Origin: Anaerolineales bacterium | Lineage (GTDB): Bacteria > Chloroflexota > Anaerolineae > Anaerolineales > Villigracilaceae | Direction of reading: 5' to 3' | NCBI GenBank assembly: GCA_016789485.1 | Contig: JAEURE010000147.1 | Location: 1 to 6,843 of the forward strand | DNA: 6,843 nucleotides | Shown: positions 1 to 4,794 of the stretch, piece by piece | Position numbering within the stretch: position 1 is the stretch's first letter | Layout: every line of letters starts with the position of its first letter | Position numbers and translations under genes: made by a program | Notes under the pieces: generated by a model | What the model was told of the DNA's origin: nothing | Database searches by the model: none | What the model saw: only the letters and a program-made list of their open reading frames with translations

Positions 1-1048
1 AATATTGGTCTCCAAAATGCGGGATGACTATATTCGGGACACCCGCGCTTAATGCGGCTCCAGTTGTCCCCGCCCCACCATGGTGCACAACTGCCGCCAT
101 TTGAGGAAACAGCCACCGGTGCGGAGTATTTTTAATTAGAAAAATATACTTTGGCAACGGTTGGTCAGCCCCCAAGCCGCTCCATCCCGTAGATAAAACC
201 GCCCGCTGATTAGTTTCTGCGAGAGCTTCAAGGATTGTGTTTGCTGTATCCTGGTTTTTAGCAGGGTTTCCCATACTTCCAAAACCAATATAAATTGGGC
301 GTGGAGTGGATTTCAAAAAGGCAATTAGCGCAGGCTCAGGCTGCCAATTTGGATGCGGGTCCAGAAACCAATAACCGGTAACATTTACATGTGCAGGAAG
401 GTCCTCGGATTTCGGCAGAACAAGAGGACTGTATCCGCATAATATTGGCTCTCGTCCTTTTAATATTTCTCTATAAGGGCCAATGGCCGGAACCTTGTTT
501 TGTCCACTCCAATGCTTGCGCACAACGGGTAAAAACACCTGCCAGGAAATTTGATGAACAAGCAGGTGTGTCAGCAAATTCAATGTCTTACTCGGGCTCC
601 TTCTGATATTCGACAAGATGGCTGGGTAAGACCGCGTTGGCATTGGATGCAAACTCGCCGGGATACAGGGAATACCAAACTGTTTGCCAAAATAGTGGAC
701 AAAAGGCAGAGCATAACTATGATAGATAATTGCCTCGCTTCCCTGACAGGCAGCGAAAACATCCATCATGATTTTGCCCAGCATGGGCCTGACAACCCGA
801 TTGGTGCTCAAAACAAGGTCAAAGATAGACTCAGCATCCAGCCAGGATTGCGTCTGACTATTTTGTACAAACTTAAAGGAATCCATTCGTATTGGAAAAA
901 ACTTTAAGTTGTAACTGGCTGCCAGGCCGGCAAAATTCGAATTTGCCGCAAATGTAACTTTATAGCCTTCATTCTTTAACCCGACAGCCAAGGCAAGGTA
1001 TGGTTGAACATCTCCCTGGGAGCCTACCGCTAAAATGGTTATATTCAT
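1..1048 (-). CDS. Glycosyltransferase family 1-type (UGT/sterol-glucosyltransferase-like), C-terminus cut by window edge
   Basis: Translating the minus strand from the ATG at 1046-1048 gives 349 uninterrupted codons running off the window. Residues 9-17 (GSQGDVQPY) match the N-terminal acceptor-side signature of GT1 enzymes such as sterol and macrolide/rhamnolipid-type glycosyltransferases (GSxGDVxP). Residues 255-262 (GFGSMGNP) form the strand-loop opening the second Rossmann domain. Residues 322-329 (HHGGAGTT), followed by GVPNIVIPHFGDQ, are the nucleotide-sugar donor-binding signature. The family is usually 400-430 residues, so about 60-80 residues are missing. It would transfer a sugar from an NDP-sugar to a lipid or other small hydrophobic acceptor in the cytoplasm; the acceptor cannot be told from sequence. 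There is no signal peptide. It is divergent from a methyltransferase, which may modify the same product (inference). There is no Shine-Dalgarno; a TATATT box lies 7 nt before the ATG. Confidence 0.9.
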   Translation of the reverse strand, partial: MNITILAVGSQGDVQPYLALAVGLKNEGYKVTFAANSNFAGLAASYNLKFFPIRMDSFKFVQNSQTQSWLDAESIFDLVLSTNRVVRPMLGKIMMDVFAACQGSEAIIYHSYALPFVHYFGKQFGIPCIPASLHPMPTRSYPAILSNIRRSPSKTLNLLTHLLVHQISWQVFLPVVRKHWSGQNKVPAIGPYREILKGREPILCGYSPLVLPKSEDLPAHVNVTGYWFLDPHPNWQPEPALIAFLKSTPRPIYIGFGSMGNPAKNQDTANTILEALAETNQRAVLSTGWSGLGADQPLPKYIFLIKNTPHRWLFPQMAAVVHHGGAGTTGAALSAGVPNIVIPHFGDQY

Positions 1049-1055
1049 TGATTAC

Positions 1056-1061
1056 AATATA
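1056..1061 (-). promoter_or_regulatory. Putative -10 box of the glycosyltransferase gene
   Basis: Read on the minus strand, TATATT is followed by 7 nt (gtaatca) and then the ATG at 1048, so transcription would start at or within a base or two of the start codon. A weak -35 match, TTTGCA (1078-1083), lies 16 nt upstream. The box is back-to-back with a plus-strand TATAAT at 1063-1068. Confidence 0.45.
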
Positions 1062-1062
1062 C

Positions 1063-1068
1063 TATAAT
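1063..1068 (+). promoter_or_regulatory. Putative -10 box for the SAM methyltransferase gene
   Basis: A perfect TATAAT hexamer lies about 105 nt before the methyltransferase ATG at 1173. No good TTGACA-like -35 is visible at 16-18 nt upstream (the sequence there is TTATAT/TATATT-like), so this is a weak promoter or one that needs an activator. It would give a 5' leader of roughly 95 nt containing the ATTGCA repeats. Confidence 0.35.
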
Positions 1069-1073
1069 TCCGG

Positions 1074-1099
1074 GCATTGCAAAATGCTGCAATTGCAAT
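1074..1099. repeat. ATTGCA/TGCAAT repeat cluster in divergent intergenic region
   Basis: ATTGCA (1076-1081), 6 nt, TGCAAT (1088-1093), TGCAAT (1094-1099): an inverted repeat plus a tandem copy. An overlapping GCATT(4 nt)AATGC inverted repeat lies at 1074-1087. The cluster covers the expected -35 zone of the minus-strand glycosyltransferase and lies just downstream of the plus-strand -10, so it could be an operator shared by both genes. No regulator is identified. Confidence 0.4.
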
Positions 1100-1154
1100 T
1101 TCTGATGCTTGCTTATTAAGGCATCGATTCCCACATCCCTGCACGAAAAGCTTC

Positions 1155-1162
1155 AGAAGGAG
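1155..1162 (+). promoter_or_regulatory. Shine-Dalgarno deciding the methyltransferase start
   Basis: AGAAGGAG lies 10 nt before the ATG at 1173. The reading frame stays open upstream to a TTG at 1077, but that region carries the ATTGCA repeats and encodes residues that do not resemble the family, so the start at 1173 is preferred. Confidence 0.7.
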
Positions 1163-1172
1163 TGTCTCAACA

Positions 1173-1772
1173 ATGAAAAGCTCCAACAAACTACTCGATG
1201 TTTTATACAAATATAATCTTTCCAAAAAACTGGTATATCAAATATTAAACACCAGGGCAAAAGGTCTGGCAGACACAGTCTCCCCATATCTAAACAAAGG
1301 TGATCTCATTCTGGATATCGGACCCGCCAGCTGCACCGTGACTGAAGCCCTAATCAAACAAGATCTAAGAGTATTCCCGCTGGACATTGAAAATTTCAGT
1401 ATCGTGGACACGGTCCTGCCAACCATATACGACGGATACAGGATGCCATTCAAAGACAACCAATTTGAAACTTCGCTAATTCTATTTGTATTACACCACA
1501 CACCTGACCCAATAAAAGTATTGATCGAAGCCAAGCGGGTCTCAAGAAAAATCCTCGTGTTTGAAGATATTATCACATCCCCCATCCACAAATTCCTGAC
1601 TGCATCGCTGGACAGCCTTATGAACCTGGAATTTTACAACCAGCCTCACACAAATAAACGTGACGACGAATGGAAATCCATTTTTAGCCAATTAGGCCTT
1701 AAGGTATCAAATCAAGTGCACAAGACTTCTGCCGCAATAATGAAGCATGCCCTATATGTTCTCGAAAAATAA
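1173..1772 (+). CDS. Class I SAM-dependent methyltransferase (Methyltransf_11-like)
   Basis: A 199-residue protein with a Rossmann-type methyltransferase fold. Motif I is at residues 46-54 (ILDIGPASC), with acidic residues D71/E73 at the end of the next strand where the SAM ribose is normally held. A post-II/III block at 86-109 (YDGYRMPFKDNQFETSLILFVLHH) has the P-F-x-D-x-x-F-E pattern and VLHH typical of Methyltransf_11 proteins. Motif I is unusual: the family normally has DxGCGxG, and here only the first Gly (G50) remains, followed by P-A-S-C. The substrate is unknown; relatives methylate quinones, sugars, lipids and other small molecules. The gene is AT-rich compared with the genes downstream, like its divergent glycosyltransferase partner, so the pair may have been acquired together (inference). 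No terminator hairpin is obvious after its stop. Confidence 0.8.
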   Translation: MKSSNKLLDVLYKYNLSKKLVYQILNTRAKGLADTVSPYLNKGDLILDIGPASCTVTEALIKQDLRVFPLDIENFSIVDTVLPTIYDGYRMPFKDNQFETSLILFVLHHTPDPIKVLIEAKRVSRKILVFEDIITSPIHKFLTASLDSLMNLEFYNQPHTNKRDDEWKSIFSQLGLKVSNQVHKTSAAIMKHALYVLEK

Positions 1773-1838
1773 TGGATGGGACAAGCATTTTTTGAGGTTA
1801 TACATCGCAGACCTTAGCCTATAATAAAATTCGGATAT

Positions 1839-1847
1839 TGTTATAAT
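1839..1847 (+). promoter_or_regulatory. Extended -10 promoter giving a probably leaderless MFS mRNA
   Basis: TGTTATAAT (TG at 1839-1840, TATAAT at 1842-1847) is followed by only 7 nt before the ATG at 1855, so the predicted transcription start coincides with the start codon. No Shine-Dalgarno is present. No convincing -35 is seen, as expected for an extended -10 promoter. A second TATAAT at 1820-1825 could give a transcript with a leader of about 25-30 nt. Confidence 0.55.
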
Positions 1848-1854
1848 CATACGC

Positions 1855-3108
1855 ATGCGTTTCAAACTGTTTCGACAATCAGATATCCCCGAAAAATATC
1901 ATTCCAATTTTTCCAACCTGTATCTCGACATTGCCTGGTACGGCGTACTCAGCGGCACTGTAGTGAATTTTCTTAACGTCTATGCCACGCGCCTTGGCGC
2001 AACAGGCTTGCAGATCGGCTTGCTCACCGCCATGTCTGCCGTTGTAAATCTTTTCCTCGCCATTCCTGCGGGTCATTGGATCAGCAAGCGGCACACAGGG
2101 CGTGCAGTCTTTTGGTCATCGGTTATTTTCCGCATTGGTTATTTGCTATTTATTCCGCTTCCCTGGTTCTTTGACGAACAAGGTCAGATCTGGGCGTTCA
2201 TTCTCCTGACGTTCTTTATGGCAATTCCGCTCACTCCGCTTGGCGTCGGTTTCAATGCACTTTTTGCTGAAGCCGTTCCCAGCCGGTTCAGGGCGCAAGT
2301 AGCGGGCACTCGCAACATTACGTTCGCAATTGCCTACATGCTCACCTCGCTCATCGCAGGCTATATTCTAAAAAATACAACCTTCCCAGGCGGCTACCAG
2401 ATCGTTTTTGCGATCGGGGCATTCGGCGCAGCGATGAGTAGCTATCACATCTTCCACGTCAAACCCGTACAGGACGACACTGCTCCGCTTCCTTCTACGC
2501 CGATACCTGTTTCTGATTTACCAGGAAAGCCCACCCGCAGCATCCATTCCATCCTCCGCCTTGACATCTGGAATACCCGTTTCAAGAACGTTTTGCTGGC
2601 GCTCTTTTTCTTTCACTTCGTCCATTACTTGTCGTCTCCACTTTACCCTCTCTTCAACGTACGCGTCCTAAATCTCAATGACAGCCACCTCGGGAATGGT
2701 ACAGCCTTCTATTATCTCACTGTGTTAATAGCCTCCACCCAGCTTGGACGCATTGTTCAAAAATACGGCCACAAAAAAGTGACGGGGTGGGGAGTGACGG
2801 GCATGGCAACCTATCCCATCATGCTGGCATTTGCAACAAGCGTATGGCATTTCTATGCGCTTTCCTTCCTCGGCGGATTTTTATTTGCCCTTGTCAACGG
2901 TGCATACGCCAACTACATGCTTGAAAATATCCCCGCACATGACCGTCCTTCTCACCTCGCCTGGTACACCATCATCTTCAATTTCGCGATACTCACCAGT
3001 TCCATCATCGGCCCGCTCACCGCAGACGTAATGGGACTGGCCCCTGCGCTTATCCTCTTCGGCGTTTTACGCATCGCTGCAGGCGCTTACCTGCTCAAAT
3101 GGGGATAA
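1855..3108 (+). CDS. Major facilitator superfamily (MFS) transporter
   Basis: A 417-residue integral membrane protein with about twelve hydrophobic segments in two bundles. Rough spans of the first six are 24-44, 53-74, 85-104, 111-138, 153-173 and 181-200. A polar, proline-rich cytoplasmic linker follows (about 203-243), and a second set runs from about 245 to 415. The loop between the second and third segments (73-84, GHWISKRHTGRA) is a degenerate form of MFS motif A (GxxxDRxGRR), lacking the Asp. Size and topology are normal for MFS; the protein probably sits in the cytoplasmic membrane as a secondary transporter, possibly an exporter. The substrate cannot be assigned. ATG 1855 is chosen because the N-terminal amphipathic stretch is compatible with the family and an extended -10 abuts it. 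smpB begins 34 nt after the stop, so read-through cotranscription is possible. Confidence 0.85.
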   Translation: MRFKLFRQSDIPEKYHSNFSNLYLDIAWYGVLSGTVVNFLNVYATRLGATGLQIGLLTAMSAVVNLFLAIPAGHWISKRHTGRAVFWSSVIFRIGYLLFIPLPWFFDEQGQIWAFILLTFFMAIPLTPLGVGFNALFAEAVPSRFRAQVAGTRNITFAIAYMLTSLIAGYILKNTTFPGGYQIVFAIGAFGAAMSSYHIFHVKPVQDDTAPLPSTPIPVSDLPGKPTRSIHSILRLDIWNTRFKNVLLALFFFHFVHYLSSPLYPLFNVRVLNLNDSHLGNGTAFYYLTVLIASTQLGRIVQKYGHKKVTGWGVTGMATYPIMLAFATSVWHFYALSFLGGFLFALVNGAYANYMLENIPAHDRPSHLAWYTIIFNFAILTSSIIGPLTADVMGLAPALILFGVLRIAAGAYLLKWG

Positions 3109-3127
3109 ACCTTCACAGAACGATTCA

Positions 3128-3136
3128 TGCTAAAAT
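3128..3136 (+). promoter_or_regulatory. Extended -10 promoter immediately before smpB
   Basis: TGCTAAAAT (TG at 3128-3129, TAAAAT at 3131-3136) is followed by 6 nt and then the GTG start at 3143. The arrangement is almost the same as upstream of the MFS gene and again lacks a Shine-Dalgarno, supporting leaderless initiation. No clear -35 is present, and the region overlaps the short gap after the MFS stop. Confidence 0.45.
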
Positions 3137-3142
3137 CATCCC

Positions 3143-3604
3143 GTGACCGAAAACATAAAGGTAATTGCGCTCAATCGTAAAGCCAGTTTCGAATATTTCC
3201 TCATGGAAAAATTCGAAGCAGGCATTTCCCTGCATGGATCAGAAATCAAATCCATCCGCGCAGGGCAGATCAGTATTCAGGAAGCCTATGTGGATGTTCA
3301 AGAAGGCAGGGAAGCCTGGCTTATGGAAGCGCATATCGCCCCGTATGAACAGGCAGGCACACATTTCAACCACGAACCCAAACGCAAGCGCCGCCTGCTC
3401 CTGCACAAAAAGCAGATCACAGAGTTGTGGAACAACGTCCGCATTAAAGGCATGACCGTTGTGCCCCTGCGCGTATATTTGAAAGATGGACGCGCCAAAA
3501 TCGAAATCGCCCTTGCCAAAGGCAAAAAAGCATACGACAAACGAGCCACCATTGCCAAGCGCGACGAAGCCCGCAGTAATGAAAGAGCGACTCGAATACG
3601 ATAA
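3143..3604 (+). CDS. smpB: SsrA (tmRNA)-binding protein SmpB
   Basis: A 153-residue protein of normal length for the family, which binds tmRNA and delivers it to stalled ribosomes for trans-translation in the cytoplasm. Diagnostic blocks in order: A-LNRKASFEYFL (about 9-20), the GI-LHGSEIKSIRAG oligonucleotide-binding block (28-41), AYVDVQEGREAWLMEAHIAPY (48-68), the basic KRKRRLLLHKKQI block (80-92), the RIKGMTVVPLRVYLKDGRAKIEIALAKGKKAYDKR core (100-134), and a basic C-terminal tail KRDEARSNERATRIR that in other SmpBs enters the mRNA channel. The start is GTG; no upstream in-frame ATG fits the conserved N-terminus. The tmRNA partner (ssrA) is not in the window, which is common. A gene of unknown function follows after 45 nt. 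Confidence 0.95.
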   Translation: MTENIKVIALNRKASFEYFLMEKFEAGISLHGSEIKSIRAGQISIQEAYVDVQEGREAWLMEAHIAPYEQAGTHFNHEPKRKRRLLLHKKQITELWNNVRIKGMTVVPLRVYLKDGRAKIEIALAKGKKAYDKRATIAKRDEARSNERATRIR

Positions 3605-3612
3605 AACGCTGT

Positions 3613-3635
3613 TCTTTCATCAAAAAGATGAAAGA
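3613..3635 (+). promoter_or_regulatory. Perfect hairpin in the smpB to 260-residue-gene gap, touching the ribosome binding site
   Basis: TCTTTCATC, 5 A residues, GATGAAAGA: a perfect 9-bp inverted repeat, extendable by a T-G wobble. There is no T-run after it, so it is not a rho-independent terminator. Its 3' arm takes in the first bases of the GAGGA sequence (3634-3638) that serves the ATG at 3650, so it could limit translation of the downstream gene or act as an mRNA processing or stability element. Confidence 0.5.
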
Positions 3636-3638
3636 GGA
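3634..3638 (+). promoter_or_regulatory. Shine-Dalgarno of the 260-residue gene
   Basis: GAGGA lies 11 nt before the ATG at 3650. A nearer ATG at 3642 is out of frame with the long reading frame. This gene therefore uses a leadered, SD-type start, unlike smpB and the MFS gene just upstream. Confidence 0.55.
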
Positions 3639-3649
3639 AAGATGCACCT

Positions 3650-4432
3650 ATGCCCCCTTCTACGATAGGCGGAATCAACCTGCTGCCAGAAGCAGAAAAA
3701 CGTGCGATTTATTCACGCTACATCCCCGTTCAACTTTTGGAAAAATACAATATTCCTCCGCTTACTTCCGCGTCCGGGTATAACCTACTGCAATTTCGTT
3801 TTGCTTCAGGGTCCACTGATGTGGAGATGAGGCTGTTCCATAAAATTGATTTCCCCGACCCCATCCTGTACGCCCATCTGACAGACACGCTCAATGGACA
3901 GATCCACGTTCTGCTTTACATCCTCAACGATCCAGCTTCTCCCCGCTTTGACGTGGACAAAATGCCCAACGGCACACCGACTAAATTTGGCACCCTGCAA
4001 AGAAATGTTGAAGCGGAAAAGACTGCCCTTGAGGCGGGACTGGCTCCAGGTCAGGTGCGACGCGGATTAAGATTGCTTGGTCAAGCCATTGATACGTTTG
4101 AAAAATTTGTCACCGAACTGGGACATGACATGTATTTTGTCGAACCCTTGTATTATCACAACGCGGTCATCTTTGAACGGTATGGATTTACCTATCAAAT
4201 GGGTAAACGCTTGATGAACAGCATTCACGCAGGCTTTCAACCCGGTGGTGATTTGCACTCACACCTTGACGGTTCCTCCCCCTTCCGCATGTCGGAAGCG
4301 GCGAACAGCATTCGCAAACGTTCATGGGCCATCCACGACGGGATCCTTGGCGAACCTTTCACAAATGTGACCATGTATAAACGCGTGGGAATATCAGCGG
4401 GCGTCAGCACCACTCCAAACTGCGAGTGGTAA
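3650..4432 (+). CDS. Conserved-looking protein of unknown function, possible distant GNAT-like fold
   Basis: A 260-residue soluble protein with no signal peptide or membrane segment; I cannot assign a family. Residues about 45-105 alternate hydrophobic and charged residues as in a beta-rich N-terminal half (LLQFRFASG, VEMRLFHKIDFPDPILYAHL, GQIHVLLYILNDP). Residues 126-158 look helical. Residues 169-180 (YHNAVIFERYGF) resemble the C-terminal N-x6-Y-x-GF signature of GNAT acyltransferases, followed by motif-like stretches GGDLHSHLDGSSPFR (199-213) and RSWAIHDGILGEPFTNVTMYKRVG (224-247). The aromatic, His and Asp content of these stretches suggests a binding or catalytic surface, but no acetyl-CoA Q/RxxGxG/A loop is seen, so the GNAT link is weak. 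It lies 45 nt after smpB on the same strand and probably shares its transcript; a strong terminator follows 25 nt after its stop. Confidence 0.75.
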   Translation: MPPSTIGGINLLPEAEKRAIYSRYIPVQLLEKYNIPPLTSASGYNLLQFRFASGSTDVEMRLFHKIDFPDPILYAHLTDTLNGQIHVLLYILNDPASPRFDVDKMPNGTPTKFGTLQRNVEAEKTALEAGLAPGQVRRGLRLLGQAIDTFEKFVTELGHDMYFVEPLYYHNAVIFERYGFTYQMGKRLMNSIHAGFQPGGDLHSHLDGSSPFRMSEAANSIRKRSWAIHDGILGEPFTNVTMYKRVGISAGVSTTPNCEW

Positions 4433-4457
4433 CCACACAGTGCGAACCCTGAAAAAT

Positions 4458-4487
4458 AAAAGAACCATGAATTTCATGGTTCTTTTT
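4458..4487. terminator. Bidirectional rho-independent terminator
   Basis: AAAAGAACCATGAA (4458-4471) pairs perfectly with TTCATGGTTCTTTT (4473-4486). The likely RNA hairpin has a GAACCATG/CATGGTTC core and a short loop. On the plus strand the stem runs into TTTTT; on the minus strand into TTTTATTTTT. It can therefore end both the MFS-smpB-260-residue-gene transcript and the oppositely transcribed tRNA, whose 3' end is only 3 nt away. Confidence 0.85.
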
Positions 4488-4489
4488 AG

Positions 4490-4561
4490 TAGCGGGGGCA
4501 GGACTTGAACCTGCGACCTTCGGGTTATGAGCCCGACGAGCTGCCACTGCTCCACCCCGCA
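4490..4561 (-). tRNA. Initiator tRNA-fMet (anticodon CAT)
   Basis: The minus strand folds as a 72-nt cloverleaf: acceptor TGCGGGG with CCCCGCT, D-stem GAGC/GCTC around a short 7-nt loop, anticodon stem TCGGG/CCCGA with loop CTCATAA, variable AGGTC, and T-arm GCAGG-TTCAAGT-CCTGC. Three initiator hallmarks are visible: no Watson-Crick pair at 1:72 (T1 and T72), the three G-C pairs at 29-31/39-41 of the anticodon stem, and the A11-T24 pair. This separates it from elongator Met and lysidine-Ile tRNAs, which share the CAT anticodon. CCA is not encoded (discriminator A73 is followed by CT), so a CCA-adding enzyme is needed. It has its own strong promoter, and the bidirectional terminator begins 3 nt past its 3' end. 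Confidence 0.95.
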
Positions 4562-4581
4562 TCGATTAGTTGAGCCCGCCG

Positions 4582-4610
4582 ATATTACCAAGTAAACATA
4601 AAAAAGTCAA
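4582..4610 (-). promoter_or_regulatory. Sigma70-type promoter of the initiator tRNA
   Basis: On the minus strand TTGACT (4605-4610), a 17-nt spacer and TAATAT (4582-4587) form a near-consensus promoter. The -10 is followed by CGGCGGG, a GC-rich discriminator typical of stable-RNA promoters under stringent (ppGpp) control in studied bacteria. The predicted start leaves a 5' leader of about 13 nt before the mature tRNA. Confidence 0.8.
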
Positions 4611-4689
4611 GCGAAGTTGATGTGTTAATAAATAGACATGCCCTTACAAAAGTTATGAGATTAATGCCAATAGTACCAAAGTTGGAAAC

Positions 4690-4731
4690 GTTTGTTAAGA
4701 TTTGGTGTATAATGATTTAACCTTAACAAAC
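4690..4731. promoter_or_regulatory. 10+10 bp inverted repeat centred on a TATAAT box: candidate operator of the regulator gene
   Basis: GTTTGTTAAG (4690-4699) and CTTAACAAAC (4722-4731) are exact reverse complements separated by 22 bp. A consensus TATAAT (4708-4713) sits exactly at the centre (axis 4710.5). The centre-to-centre distance of the arms is 32 bp, about three helical turns, so both arms face the same side of the DNA. A factor bound here would block RNA polymerase. No good -35 lies at 17 nt; TTGGAA at 4682-4687 is 20 nt away. Autoregulation by the adjacent regulator is a reasonable guess, although OmpR-family sites are usually direct repeats. Confidence 0.6.
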
Positions 4732-4794
4732 TTAAAGGTAGAAATAAAACCTTCACCGGCAATATTTTTCCAAAACAGGTAAATAAAAAATCCT

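Larger units (their letters stand above)
4562..4794. other. Divergent intergenic control region (tRNA-fMet / OmpR-type regulator)
   Basis: This 233-bp AT-rich stretch has no gene. It holds the tRNA promoter on the minus strand, an AT-rich stretch of about 70 bp with no clear motif (4611-4681), then the palindrome-flanked TATAAT and a leader of about 75 nt for the regulator on the plus strand. The leader has only a poor AGG (15 nt before the ATG at 4795) as a possible ribosome binding site. Confidence 0.7.

Noticed and set aside
391..907. Plus-strand reading frames of 71 and 118 codons, plus a 60-codon minus-strand one
   Set aside because: They lie inside the minus-strand glycosyltransferase, whose motifs are clear and whose frame is unbroken; their translations look like no known protein.
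1077..1172. N-terminal extension of the methyltransferase by 32 residues from a TTG
   Set aside because: The stretch carries the intergenic repeats and encodes Cys/His/Arg-rich sequence foreign to the family; a good Shine-Dalgarno precedes the ATG at 1173.
3565..3660. Possible frameshift at the end of smpB, because another frame continues with MKERLEYDKTLFF
   Set aside because: The in-frame end KRDEARSNERATRIR has normal length and the basic character expected of an SmpB tail, so no frameshift is needed.
3298..3678. 126-codon minus-strand reading frame opposite smpB
   Set aside because: It is antisense to a well-conserved smpB; the composition is that of a complement shadow, and no start signals are seen.
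4394..4591. 65-codon minus-strand reading frame spanning the tRNA (contains VGLITRRSQVQVLPP)
   Set aside because: This is the familiar spurious translation of a tRNA-Met gene; the cloverleaf and promoter explain the region.
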